A DNA stretch of 33,359 nucleotides from Hymenobacter persicinus (GCF_004167665.1 NZ_SEWE01000048.1:1-33359); one strand, 5' to 3'; positions 25,209 through 33,359 are shown, numbered from the stretch's first letter. Notes: a model not told the origin generated them from the letters alone. Numbers and translations: made by a program.

Positions 25209-25553
25209 TCAGGCCAGGAAATCCTCCCGCAGGGGCGTGAAGGCGTCCAGCAGCGTGCCGGCCTCGCGGCAGCGCACCCCGTGCCGCGTATTGCCGGGCA
25301 CGAGGCAACTGTCGCCGGGGCGCAGGGTGCGCACCTGGCCGGCAATGGTGTACTCGAACACGCCGCGCTCCACGTAGCTGATCTGCTGGTGCGGGTGCTG
25401 GTGCTCGGCGCCGATGCTGCCCGCCTCAAACTCCACTTTCACCAGCATCAGCTGCGGGCCGTAGACGAGCACCTTGCGGCGCACGCCGGCGCCGAGGTTT
25501 TCCCAGGGCTGGGCAGCATCTTCCAGAAATGGCGGACTCGAGGCGGGCAACAT
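25209..25553 (-). CDS. kdgF: KdgF-like cupin, pectin degradation
   Basis: A 114-aa single-domain cupin. Its HxHxxxQ motif (H51, H53, Q57 in EHQHPHQQISY) and the later H91 in PGNTRHGV are the expected metal ligands. RGVFEYTIAG and LRPGDSCLVPG are the two cupin motifs. KdgF proteins speed the ring opening of 4,5-unsaturated galacturonate, the monomer product of pectate lyase action. The start is the ATG at 25551-25553, 11 bp after the susD stop; a longer frame runs back into susD and is not used. No kduI or kduD follows in this window, so the next steps must be encoded elsewhere. It could be another small cupin, but the place between SusD and the lyase supports KdgF. Confidence 0.82.
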   Translation of the reverse strand: MLPASSPPFLEDAAQPWENLGAGVRRKVLVYGPQLMLVKVEFEAGSIGAEHQHPHQQISYVERGVFEYTIAGQVRTLRPGDSCLVPGNTRHGVRCREAGTLLDAFTPLREDFLA

Positions 25554-25564
25554 AGCGGGATGAG

Positions 25565-27367
25565 TTAGTTGCCGTAGCCGAAGTTCTGCTTCACATTCGG
25601 GTCGGTATCGAGCGTGCTCTGCGGAATCGGGAGCAGCTCTTTGCCCTTGCCGGCTTCGAAGTCGGCGGCCAGACCCGTACCGCCGGGCTTGGTGTTGGTG
25701 ATGTAGGCCGCGTTGACCGTGGAGCGCCACGCCACCGCGGTGGTGCCGGTGGGCGTAGCAGCCGGAGCAGGCCGGTAGAACGAGCGGGCCCACTGCACCT
25801 GGCCGTTCACGACTCTGAAGTACTGGTTGACGGGCACAGTGTTGTAGGGCGCGGTGCCAGCCTGCATCTTGGCCAGCTCAGCCTTGGTGGCCGCCAGCTG
25901 GGTGGCCAGTTGGCCCCAGCGCAGCAGGTCGTACTTGCGGATGCCTTCGCCGCCGAACTCCAGCAGGCGCTCCTTTTTCAGGGCCGTGAAGAAGTTGTCT
26001 TTCGACGACAAGTCGAGGCCGGCCGCGGCGCGGGTGGCGTTGCCGGCGTAGGCGCGGGTGCGCACTTCCAGCAGGGCATTCTTGGCGGCCGTGCTCGGGC
26101 CGTTGAGCTCGTTTTCAGCCTCGGCAAACATCAGCAGCACGTCGGCAAAGCGGATCAGCGGCCAGTTGTAGCCCAGGTAGTTGCCGGCCCCGTTCTGCAG
26201 GGGCACGCGCCAGTCGCGGCGGAACTTGCCGGTGGTGATGGCCACCAGCGTGGTGCCCGCCTGGTTGTTGTTGGTACCGATGGTGTAGGGCGTCAGCGTC
26301 ACGTCGCGGCGCACGTCAGTCGAGTCGAAGGCGTAGAAGTAGGTGGGCACGGCCACGATGGTACCCTGGGACGAGCCGTAGAGGGGCGAGGCGTTCAGGC
26401 GGGGGCCGTCGTAGTAGCCCAGCTTGCTGTCGGCCGTGGCGCTGGCGCCGCCCATGGCCACTTCAAAAATCACCTCGCTGGCGCTTTCGCGGCGCAGCTC
26501 GTTGAAGCTCTTGAACAAGTCGTAGAAGCTCGGGTTGAGCGTGTGCTGCTCGCGGTGGCGCATCAGTTCGGCGCACTCCTGCTGGGCAATGCGGTAGTAA
26601 TTCAGATAGTCGCTGGGCCGCTCGATCTGGCCGGTGGTGGCGTTGGCCGAGTAGCCGCCGCGCTGCAAAGCCAGCCGGGCCCGCAGGGCCTTGATGGCGC
26701 CCTTGGTGATCCGCTCATTAGCCGCCCCGATGTTGGTGCGCCACGGCACCAGCTTCTGGGCCTTGCCCAGGTTGGCAATCAGCGTGTCCAGGGTTTGGTT
26801 GCGGCTCACCTGGGGCAGCAGGAAGCTGGCCGTGGCCTCGGTGGGCGTCAGCGGCGCGGGCACGTCGCCCCAGTTGCGGATCAGCTCGTAGAGGTACTGG
26901 GCGCGCAGGGTGAGGGCCTCGCCGTAGAGGCGGTGCAGAGCGGCCGTGTCGGCGGCGCTGCCGCTGCGGTAGAGGTCCATCTGCGGGATGTTCTTGATGC
27001 AGATGTTGGACTTCTCCACGCCCTGGTACAGGTCGTTCCAGGGGTTGATGATTTCGGCGTTGGTCGGGAAGGCCTTGTAGCGCGAGATGCCGCGGTTGCC
27101 GGAGTTGGCCGCGCCAGGGGCCCCGATCAGCTCGTCGGTGTCGTAGGGGTAGTACAGGTTGAGGCGGGTGCCGTAGGTCCGGTCGCCGGAGAGCATGTCG
27201 TAGGCGGCAATGACGGCCGTGGTGGCCCCGCTGACCGTGCTGAAGAGCTGGTCGGTGGTGTAGTAGGCGTTGGGCTCGACGTCGAGGTAATCCTTGCAGG
27301 CGCCCAGGCCGGCCAACAGGCCCAGCGCGGCGGTGCTCAGGGTAAGACGAAATTTATTGCGTTTCAT
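25565..27367 (-). CDS. SusD/RagB-family outer-membrane lipoprotein
   Basis: A 600-aa surface lipoprotein that captures glycans for its SusC partner. The signal peptide ends in the lipobox LGAC with C24 as the lipidated residue, and KDYLDVEPNAYYTTDQLFST follows. The SusD pattern continues with LYGEALTLRAQYLYELIRNWGDVP, WPLIRFADVLLMFAEAENEL and ERLLEFGGEGIRKYDLLRWG. The C-terminus LLPIPQSTLDTDPNVKQNFGY is the standard family ending. It begins 50 bp after susC and is followed by the cupin after 11 bp. Its presence in a pectinase locus points to oligogalacturonide or another pectin fragment as the ligand. Confidence 0.97.
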   Translation of the reverse strand: MKRNKFRLTLSTAALGLLAGLGACKDYLDVEPNAYYTTDQLFSTVSGATTAVIAAYDMLSGDRTYGTRLNLYYPYDTDELIGAPGAANSGNRGISRYKAFPTNAEIINPWNDLYQGVEKSNICIKNIPQMDLYRSGSAADTAALHRLYGEALTLRAQYLYELIRNWGDVPAPLTPTEATASFLLPQVSRNQTLDTLIANLGKAQKLVPWRTNIGAANERITKGAIKALRARLALQRGGYSANATTGQIERPSDYLNYYRIAQQECAELMRHREQHTLNPSFYDLFKSFNELRRESASEVIFEVAMGGASATADSKLGYYDGPRLNASPLYGSSQGTIVAVPTYFYAFDSTDVRRDVTLTPYTIGTNNNQAGTTLVAITTGKFRRDWRVPLQNGAGNYLGYNWPLIRFADVLLMFAEAENELNGPSTAAKNALLEVRTRAYAGNATRAAAGLDLSSKDNFFTALKKERLLEFGGEGIRKYDLLRWGQLATQLAATKAELAKMQAGTAPYNTVPVNQYFRVVNGQVQWARSFYRPAPAATPTGTTAVAWRSTVNAAYITNTKPGGTGLAADFEAGKGKELLPIPQSTLDTDPNVKQNFGYGN

Positions 27368-27417
27368 GAGAGTTGGAGTTGAGGCGTTGCCGCCGGTTAC
27401 AAAATCACCAAGTTGGC

Positions 27418-30400
27418 TTACAGGCCCAGGTTGATGCCGAACAGGAAGGCGCGGCTGCGGGGGTAAGCGGCGTAGTCGACGCCGGGGGTCAGGCCAGTGG
27501 CGCGGCGCGTGTTGGCTTCGGGGTCGTAGCCGGTGTATTTGGTGAAGGTGTAGAGGTTGTTGGTGGTCACGTAGAAGCGCACCTGGTTGAGCTTGGCCCG
27601 GCTGATGAGGGCCTTGGGCAGCGAGTAGCCCAGCGTGACGTTGTTGACGCGCAGGAACGAACCGTCCTCAATGGCCCAGGAGTGGGTGAAGAGCTGCCGC
27701 GTGGGCTGCCAGATCTTGGCGTTCTGGTTGGCGTCGCGGAAGCCGTCGAGGGTGGTAATGGCGTTGCCGTTGTTGTCGATGGTGCGGTAGCGGTCCGTCA
27801 TCAGGTCCAGCATGTTGCTGAGCGGGTTGATGGCCGAGGTGAACTCAATCTTGTTGGCGTTGTAGACGTCGTTGCCGTAGACGAAGTTCAGGAACACGCT
27901 GGCGTCGAAGCCCTTGTAGGCAAACTGCTGGTTGAAGCCGCCCGTGAACTTGGGGTTGGCGTTACCGATAACGGTCCGGTCGAGGTCGTTCACCACGCCG
28001 TCGCCGTTGAGGTCCTTGAGCTTGATGATGCCGGGAGCCACGGGCTGACCCTGCACGCTGGCGTCGGACGGGATGCCGGCCTTGAGCACGCCGGTGCGGG
28101 TGGTGGGGTTGTACGACTCGAAGTCGTCAGCCGTGTAGAAGCCGTCGGTGACGTAGCCGTACATCTGGCCGATGGGCTGACCCACGCGGGCCACGAAGTC
28201 CTGGGAAATGGCCGTGCTGGCCCAGCCCGAGTATACGCCCGGAATTTCGGGGGCGCCACCGAGGCTCTCGATGCGGCCGCGGTTGAAGGAGGTGTTGAAG
28301 TTGGCGCTCCAGGTGAAGTCCGGCGTTTCGAGCACCGTGCCGCTGAGCTGGAGTTCCACGCCGCGGTTCGAGGTCGAGCCGATGTTCTGCAGCTGGGCGG
28401 CGTAGCCCGTCACCACCGGAATCGGACGGCTCACGAGCAGGTCGCGGGTCGTGTTGTAGTACACGTCAGCGGTGAACTGCACGCGGTTGCTGAACAACGC
28501 CAGGTCCATGCCCACGTTGCGCGACACGGTGGTTTCCCACTTCAGGTCGGGGTTTTCGAGGAAGGGCACCGCAGCACCGCCCACGCGGATGTGGTTGAGC
28601 CAGTACTCGCCGCCCCCGCCCGAGAACAGGCGCAGGTAGGAGAAGTCGTTGATGCGGTTGTTGCCGGCCAGACCGAAGCTCAGGCGCAGCTTCAGGTCAG
28701 AAATGGCCGTAATCGGCTTCAGGAAGTCTTCCTGCGACACGCGCCAGGCCAGGGAGGCGGCGGGGAAGTACCCCACGCGCTTACCCACGGCGTACTTCGA
28801 CGAGCCGTCGGCGCGGAAGGTGGCCGTCAGCAGGTACTTGTCGGCGAAGGTGTAGTTGAGGCGGCCAAAGCCCGAGAGCAGGTGGGCCTTGATGGGCTCC
28901 CCGGTGGTAGGCAGAATCGGCTGGGCCACGGTGCCGGCGGGCAGTACGCCCTGGTTGATGTTGGCCAGCGCCTGCTTGGCGGTGATGTCCAGGGGCAGGA
29001 AGTTGGTCTGGATGTACTGGGTGTTGCTCTGCTGCTCGTAGATTTCCTGACCCACGAGGGCGTCAACGACGTGCTTGCCCTTCTCGAAGGAGTAGCTCAG
29101 CACGTTTGAGTTGTTGATGGTCGTCAGCACGCCCGTGCTCACCGAGGCAAACGGCAGGGTGGCGTAGTTGCCGGCCTGCTGGCGGATGGTGGGCGAGTAG
29201 CGGCCGTTGAAAGTCTCGAGCTTGGAGTCGGTGATGTCGAAGCCGGCCGTGGAGCGGAACACGAGCTTGGGAATGATGGTCAGCGCAGCGTTGGCGCTGA
29301 TGTTGGTCGTGCGGCGGCGGTCCAGACGGTACTCGTTGTCGATGGCAATCAGCGGGTTCACCAGGCTCGACTGCTGGAAGAAGTCTTCGTCGAACTGCGT
29401 CGGGTCTACGGCGCCGGCCAGGGGCACAGCCAGGGGCTGAAACTGCACGGCGTTGCGCAGGCGCGAGGTCACGGTGGACAGGGCGCTGGAAGTGCCCGAG
29501 CCGTTAATCTTTTGGTTGTTGAAGCGGGCATTCAGGCCCAGCGTGAGGCGGCTGCTGGCCTTGGTGTCGAAGCGGAAGTTGATCAGCTTCCGGTCGTAGT
29601 CGGAGCCGCGCTGGATGCCTTCTTCCTGGTTGTCGGTCAGGCTCAGCGAGTAGGTGGTGCCCGCGGCGCCGCCGGCTACCGATACGTTGTGGGTCTGCTG
29701 GAAAGCGTCGCGGCCAAACACCTGGTCCTGCCAGTCAATGTTCGGGGCGTTGCGGCTGGCGTTGAGCGTGTCGCTGTTGAAGTTCTTAGTGCCGAAGGCG
29801 GTTTTGAAGGTGTTGATGCCCCCGGCGGCCGTCCCGATGGACTGGGCGCGCTCGTACTGATAGTTCACGTACTCCTTGGGGTTCATCAGGTCGAGCTTGC
29901 GGGCCAGGCGGCGGAAGCCGGCAAAGCCGGTGTACGTCACGGACACCTTGCCCTCGCGGCCCTTCTTGGTGGTGATAATCACAACGCCGTTGGCGCCGCG
30001 GGCCCCGTAGATGGCCGTGGCCGAGGCGTCCTTGAGCACGTCAACGGAGGCAATGTCCTGGGGCGAAACAACCGACAGGGCGTTTTCCACCTGAATGCCG
30101 TCTACGACGTAGAGCGGCGAGTTGTCCTGGGTGATGGAGCCCCCGCCGCGCACCCGGATCTGCACGTTGGCGTTGCCGGGGGTGCCTTCGGCCGAGGTCA
30201 GCTGCACGCCGGCCAGGCGGCCGGTCAGGGCTTCGGCGGCCGAGTTAACGGGCACGTCCTTGATCTGCTGGGAGTTGACCGACGAAACCGAGCCGGTCAC
30301 GTCCCGGCGCTGCACTTCCTGGTAGCCGATAACTACTACGTCGTCGAGGGTTTTCGTGTCGGGGCTCAGCGCGACGGTTACGTTGTCACTGCTGCCTACT

Positions 30401-30666
30401 TTCACATCCTTGCCCAGAAAGCCGATGTAGCTGAAGCGCAGCGTCACGTCGGTGGTGCCCGCGGGCAGGCTGATGGCAAATTTGCCGTCGCCGTCGGTCG
30501 AGGCGCCGTTGGTCGTGCCGACCACCACCACCGTCACGCCGGGGAGGGCCTCGTCTTTTTCGGTCGAGCGGACGACCCCTTGGATGCGGCGCTGCTGAGC
30601 TTGCTGCGCCGAGGCCAGCAAGGTTACGTTCAGCAGCAGCCAAAGTAACAGTAGATGCTTTTTCAT
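27418..30666 (-). CDS. SusC/RagA-family TonB-dependent outer-membrane transporter
   Basis: A 1082-aa outer-membrane transporter. A signal peptide (MKKHLLLLWLLLNVTLLASA) leads into a carboxypeptidase-regulatory-like domain at about 27-105 (GVVRSTEKDEALPGVTV, FSYIGF). LDDVVVIGYQ then marks the SusC TonB-box region. The plug domain follows with SVSSVNSQQIKDVPVNSAAEALTGRLAGVQ, VRGGGSI and SPLYVVDGI, and the beta-barrel runs to the C-terminal aromatic strand AFLFGINLGL. There is no N-terminal STN domain, so control through an anti-sigma partner is not indicated. It heads the operon with susD and the pectinase and uronate genes. A 544-bp non-coding region upstream holds the paired LacI-type sites. 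Confidence 0.97.
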   Translation of the reverse strand: MKKHLLLLWLLLNVTLLASAQQAQQRRIQGVVRSTEKDEALPGVTVVVVGTTNGASTDGDGKFAISLPAGTTDVTLRFSYIGFLGKDVKVGSSDNVTVALSPDTKTLDDVVVIGYQEVQRRDVTGSVSSVNSQQIKDVPVNSAAEALTGRLAGVQLTSAEGTPGNANVQIRVRGGGSITQDNSPLYVVDGIQVENALSVVSPQDIASVDVLKDASATAIYGARGANGVVIITTKKGREGKVSVTYTGFAGFRRLARKLDLMNPKEYVNYQYERAQSIGTAAGGINTFKTAFGTKNFNSDTLNASRNAPNIDWQDQVFGRDAFQQTHNVSVAGGAAGTTYSLSLTDNQEEGIQRGSDYDRKLINFRFDTKASSRLTLGLNARFNNQKINGSGTSSALSTVTSRLRNAVQFQPLAVPLAGAVDPTQFDEDFFQQSSLVNPLIAIDNEYRLDRRRTTNISANAALTIIPKLVFRSTAGFDITDSKLETFNGRYSPTIRQQAGNYATLPFASVSTGVLTTINNSNVLSYSFEKGKHVVDALVGQEIYEQQSNTQYIQTNFLPLDITAKQALANINQGVLPAGTVAQPILPTTGEPIKAHLLSGFGRLNYTFADKYLLTATFRADGSSKYAVGKRVGYFPAASLAWRVSQEDFLKPITAISDLKLRLSFGLAGNNRINDFSYLRLFSGGGGEYWLNHIRVGGAAVPFLENPDLKWETTVSRNVGMDLALFSNRVQFTADVYYNTTRDLLVSRPIPVVTGYAAQLQNIGSTSNRGVELQLSGTVLETPDFTWSANFNTSFNRGRIESLGGAPEIPGVYSGWASTAISQDFVARVGQPIGQMYGYVTDGFYTADDFESYNPTTRTGVLKAGIPSDASVQGQPVAPGIIKLKDLNGDGVVNDLDRTVIGNANPKFTGGFNQQFAYKGFDASVFLNFVYGNDVYNANKIEFTSAINPLSNMLDLMTDRYRTIDNNGNAITTLDGFRDANQNAKIWQPTRQLFTHSWAIEDGSFLRVNNVTLGYSLPKALISRAKLNQVRFYVTTNNLYTFTKYTGYDPEANTRRATGLTPGVDYAAYPRSRAFLFGINLGL

Positions 30667-31155
30667 GGTGAAAAGGTGACTGTGGGAATTTGTAAAGGGT
30701 ACTCGTACTCGTATTTCAGCGGGGGAGCCTTCCGGGGGCTGGTGCGGGTCGGGAAAAATCGTTTTTGCTTTTTTCTAAGACCAGTGCCCGGCGGCGGCAC
30801 CCGAAGGAGCAGTGCAGGGGCCATTTTGGCCTCGAACTCGCTCTTCCGGGTCTTTAAGTTTAGTTTACCGCCTGCTGAATGGGAAGTCGACCGAGGTTTT
30901 TATTTGTGCAAACGTTGCCGGGAACGTTACCAATCGGCCCATCAACTTGCTTTAGTATAATTTATACCTATCAAGATTACTATTTCGCCCTAAATCATGC
31001 TTTTGGCTGCTCTTCCGCAGACGTTTCCCAGGAATTGAATTTTTCCAAGCAAATCCGCTGCCCATCAGTTGTCGACCGGCTTTTCCCGTAGCTGCTGCCC
31101 TCCTACCCCGGCTCAAACGCCGCCTCGGCATCCGAGTGGGGCGGGCGGCAAGCGC
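30667..31155. promoter_or_regulatory. Long non-coding region upstream of susC
   Basis: About 490 bp with no supported gene on either strand. An AT-rich patch at about 30895-31050 stands out from the GC-rich surroundings and contains the paired LacI-type sites. The 240 bp between those sites and the susC ATG could be a long leader. I could not find a convincing exact TAnnTTTG promoter for susC; on the minus strand AACGTTTG inside one operator copy is the nearest match. Confidence 0.5.
30908..30931 (-). promoter_or_regulatory. Paired LacI-type operator-like sites upstream of susC
   Basis: On the minus strand two abutting 12-mers read GGTAACGTTCCC (30931-30920) and GGCAACGTTTGC (30919-30908). 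Both share GGNAACGTT with the perfect operator GGAAACGTTTCC beside uxaC. Each is an imperfect palindrome centred on CG, and centres are 12 bp apart, so two dimers could sit close to one helical turn apart. Confidence 0.5.
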
Positions 31156-31183
31156 AAAAAATACCCGCCTGGGCGGGCGGGTA
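31156..31183 (-). terminator. Intrinsic terminator after the CE12-CE8-CE8 genes
   Basis: On the minus strand TACCCGCC (31183-31176) pairs with GGCGGGTA (31169-31162) over a 6-nt loop and is followed by a T run (31161-31156). It isolates the esterase operon from susC. Confidence 0.8.
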
Positions 31184-31210
31184 CGGGTGATGACGAGTGG
31201 CCGGGCGCCC

Positions 31211-32218
31211 TCACCGGGCGGTGGGCTCCCACCCTGCTCCCCCGGCGAAGATATTTTTGAGCGTGTACTGCCGGGCCTCCTTGGCCGTGAGCTGCCGCGA
31301 CCATTTCACCCGGTCTTTGACGCTGGCGCCCGGCCCGGTCGAGTTATACTCGGCGTAAAAAACCGTCCGCTCATTTTCCGGGTTGCGCCAGTTGTCCCAG
31401 CCAGCGGGCGTGATGTGGGCGCCCATAACGGTGTTGATAAACACGGTGCGGGCGTGGGGGCGCCAGGGCCGGCCCAGGTACACCTTGGTGGCGGCCGAGT
31501 CGGCGGTGAGCTTGCAGTTCAGAAACACGTAGCCGTAGCGCTGGTGCTCGGTGGTGCTGGCCGCCGTGATATAGGAGTTCTTCTTACTGCGCAGCTCGCA
31601 GCCCTCAAACACGACCGTGGCCGTGCCGAACAGAAAGTCGGTGGTGCCCTCGATAAAGCAGTTCACGTAGTACTGGCGGCTGTTTTCGACGGCCATGTAC
31701 AGCGTATCCTGGTGGCCCAGCATGCGGCAGTTGCGGAAAATGGCCCGGTCGCCTTCCACGTGCAAGGCCACGGCCTGCCCTACCGGCCCGGCCGAGTTCT
31801 GGAACGTGATATTCTCGGCCGTGAAGTCGGTGGCCTGCACCAGCACGGTGTAGGAAGTGTAGGTTTTGTGCTGGGCCGCGTCGCCGGAATAGTCGCCGTA
31901 AGTAATAACGACTCCGTCGCGGCTCTCCCCCACCAGCTTCACCTGGGTTTTGTGCGAGGCCACGACCAGCTTCTCGCGGTAGGTGCCGTTTTTGATGAAA
32001 ATCGTCACCGGCACCTGCGACAAATCCCGGACGGCATTCACCGCCTCCTGTACCGTGCGGTAGTCGCCGGAGCCGTCGGCGGCCACGGTCATGCGCGTGA
32101 CCTGGGGCGGGGCGGGCGCAACGGGCGTAGCGGGTTTTGCGGCCGGGGCCGTGGTTTGGGCGGCCAACGGAGCGCTCAGCAGCAGGCCCGCCGCCAGAAG
32201 CAGATTCGAAAGGTGCAT
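31211..32218 (-). CDS. Pectin methylesterase (CE8), copy A
   Basis: A 335-aa exported pectinesterase that removes methyl groups from homogalacturonan. The signal peptide (MHLSNLLLAAGLLLSAPLAAQ) is followed by a short Ala/Pro-rich linker. All family motifs are intact: Q148 in VGQAVAL, D171 in GHQDTLY, D194 in GTTDFLFG, and R250 with W252 in LGRPWRP. The start is the ATG at 32218, which lies 11 bp after the stop of the second CE8 gene; a longer upstream frame overlaps that gene and is not used. It is the last gene of its transcription unit, closed by a terminator. It is a paralogue of the neighbouring copy, with the same domain but substantial divergence. Confidence 0.95.
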   Translation of the reverse strand: MHLSNLLLAAGLLLSAPLAAQTTAPAAKPATPVAPAPPQVTRMTVAADGSGDYRTVQEAVNAVRDLSQVPVTIFIKNGTYREKLVVASHKTQVKLVGESRDGVVITYGDYSGDAAQHKTYTSYTVLVQATDFTAENITFQNSAGPVGQAVALHVEGDRAIFRNCRMLGHQDTLYMAVENSRQYYVNCFIEGTTDFLFGTATVVFEGCELRSKKNSYITAASTTEHQRYGYVFLNCKLTADSAATKVYLGRPWRPHARTVFINTVMGAHITPAGWDNWRNPENERTVFYAEYNSTGPGASVKDRVKWSRQLTAKEARQYTLKNIFAGGAGWEPTAR

Positions 32219-32229
32219 GGGGTCAGGGC

Positions 32230-33180
32230 TTATTCTTGGGTGGGATTCCAGTGGCGCAGCACGGCGTCGCGGGTGTAGGCGCGGGCCTGCTCGGCACTGA
32301 TCTGGTGGCTCCAGCCGACCCGCTGCCGGGGCGCGGCGCCGGGGCCGGTGCTCTGGTATTCGGCGTAGTAGGCGGTTTGCTTGTTGCTTTCCTTGTCCCA
32401 GTGGTCCCAGCCCGCGGCCCGGATTTGGGGGCCCAGCTCGCAGTGCAGAAACACGGTTTTGGCAAACGGCCGCCAGGGCCGGCCCAGCACGAAGGAGCCG
32501 GCGGGCGCGTCGCCGACGATGCGGCAGCGGTTGAACACGTAGCCGTAGCGGGTGGTGTCGGGTGTGGAAGCGGCCGTGACGTAGCCACCGGTTTTGCAGA
32601 AAATGGTACACTGCTCAAACCAGGCCGTGCTGGAGCCGAAGATAAAGTCGACGGTGCCCTCGATGTAACAGTCCTGGTAGTACTGCCGGCTGCCGTAGCC
32701 GTAGGTGTAGAGCGTATCCTGAAACCCGAGGAAGCGGCAGCTCTTAAACCGGGCTTTGTCGCCGGCCACCCAGACGGCCACGGCCTGCCCCACCGGCCCG
32801 GAGGAGTTCTGAAAGGTGAGGTTTTCGGCCGAGAAGTCGGGCCCATAGATGTAGATGCTGGCCGAGCCCGAGGTGCCTTTGTCCTCGCCGAAGATGTTTT
32901 TCTTCTGGTTGTAGTCGTCGTAGGTGAGCACCGTTTTTTCGCGGTCTTCCCCAATGAGGTGAACCAGCTGCTTGGAGCCGGCCAGGATCAGCTTTTCCTT
33001 GTAAATGCCCTTTTTGATGAAGATGGTCGTCACCTTCTTGCGGAAGTCGGGCACGGCGTTGAAGGCTTCCTGCACCGTACGATACTGCCCGCTGCCGTCC
33101 TGGGCCACCACGAAGTCGTAGCCAAAGGCCCGGCCGGCCAGCAGCAAACTCAGGCTCAGCAGTATCAGCAGGTGCTTCAT
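32230..33180 (-). CDS. Pectin methylesterase (CE8), copy B
   Basis: A 316-aa exported pectinesterase with signal peptide MKHLLILLSLSLLLAGRAFG and no linker. The motifs are complete: Q132 in VGQAVAV, D155 in GFQDTLY, D178 in GTVDFIFG, and R234 with W236 in LGRPWRP. Its ATG overlaps the stop of the upstream acetylesterase gene by 4 bp (ATGA), so the two are translationally coupled, and copy A follows after 11 bp. The three genes form one esterase operon feeding the pectate lyase. It lacks a T9SS tail, so the product is probably periplasmic. Confidence 0.96.
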   Translation of the reverse strand: MKHLLILLSLSLLLAGRAFGYDFVVAQDGSGQYRTVQEAFNAVPDFRKKVTTIFIKKGIYKEKLILAGSKQLVHLIGEDREKTVLTYDDYNQKKNIFGEDKGTSGSASIYIYGPDFSAENLTFQNSSGPVGQAVAVWVAGDKARFKSCRFLGFQDTLYTYGYGSRQYYQDCYIEGTVDFIFGSSTAWFEQCTIFCKTGGYVTAASTPDTTRYGYVFNRCRIVGDAPAGSFVLGRPWRPFAKTVFLHCELGPQIRAAGWDHWDKESNKQTAYYAEYQSTGPGAAPRQRVGWSHQISAEQARAYTRDAVLRHWNPTQE

Positions 33181-33359
33181 GGCGTGGTGGGCTGGGCGTC
33201 TTTGGCGGTGGGTACGGGCGGCAGGGCGTTCTTGGCCGTGGGCTGCTCCGGGTGCTCCGACAGGCCGGGCAGCTTCTGGGCCATCACCTGGCCAAACACG
33301 AGCTGGGCCATCTTGCGGGCCCCCAGCTCGCTGAAATGGGTGTTGTCCTGGCGGCCGTA
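33177..33359 (-). CDS. SGNH-type (CE12-like) acetylesterase, C-terminal part
   Basis: Only the last 60 codons are in the window; the gene continues past the right edge. The peptide has DNTHFSELGARKMAQLVF, in which Asp and His of DxTHFS are the last two members of the SGNH hydrolase catalytic set, in the form seen in rhamnogalacturonan acetylesterases of CE12. A Pro/Ala/Lys-rich tail of about 30 residues follows and looks like an unstructured extension. The stop overlaps the ATG of CE8 copy B by 4 bp. Rhamnogalacturonan acetylesterase activity fits the pectin context, but with so little sequence the substrate is an inference. Confidence 0.8.
   Translation of the reverse strand, partial: YGRQDNTHFSELGARKMAQLVFGQVMAQKLPGLSEHPEQPTAKNALPPVPTAKDAQPTTP

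Overview
The window looks like chromosomal DNA from a high-GC member of the Bacteroidota, most likely Cytophagales and Hymenobacter-like. The signs are a SusC/SusD pair, a C-terminal type IX secretion (T9SS) sorting domain, TAnnTTTG-type promoters, a fused transaldolase/glucose-6-phosphate isomerase, and high GC. The genus is inference from general character, not from a marker gene.

Layout. (1) 1-1493: a head-to-tail array of a 402-bp unit, each carrying promoter, tRNA-Glu(UUC) and terminator. Four tRNAs are visible and the window opens inside the array, so the true copy number is unknown. (2) 1514-4767: an unrecognised small protein (-), a leucine-rich-repeat protein kinase (+), and an overlapping pair of a HipA-like kinase and a DUF3037 protein (+). 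(3) 4940-7486: a secreted GH13 alpha-amylase-family enzyme with two N-terminal starch-binding-like modules and a T9SS tail. (4) 7606-11598: the Tal-Pgi fusion (-) and a divergent D-2-hydroxyacid dehydrogenase (+). (5) 11687 to the right edge: a run of minus-strand genes that together form a pectin/galacturonate utilisation locus.

The pectin locus, in transcription order (right to left), holds the C-terminus of a CE12-like SGNH acetylesterase, two CE8 pectin methylesterases, a terminator, a 544-bp regulatory gap, SusC, SusD, a KdgF-like cupin, a CE8-PL10 fusion, UxaB, UxaA, UxaC, KdgK, KdgA, an ExuT-type transporter, an NTF2-like protein, class I FBPase and an aldehyde dehydrogenase. The model is as follows. 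Esterases remove acetyl and methyl groups and PL10 cuts polygalacturonate. SusCD imports oligomers and ExuT imports monomers. UxaC, UxaB and UxaA turn galacturonate into 2-keto-3-deoxygluconate, which KdgK and KdgA convert to pyruvate and glyceraldehyde-3-phosphate. FBPase and Tal-Pgi can feed the triose into gluconeogenesis and the pentose phosphate pathway. GH28, GH105/GH88, KduI, KduD and a dedicated regulator are not in the window.

The most interesting signals are the tRNA-Glu array; a shared LacI-type palindrome (GGNAACGTT) upstream of both uxaC and susC, with the uxaC copy held inside an 11-bp GC stem; an inverted pair of 24-nt repeats flanking exuT-kdgA; and the divergent esterase domain of the CE8-PL10 fusion.
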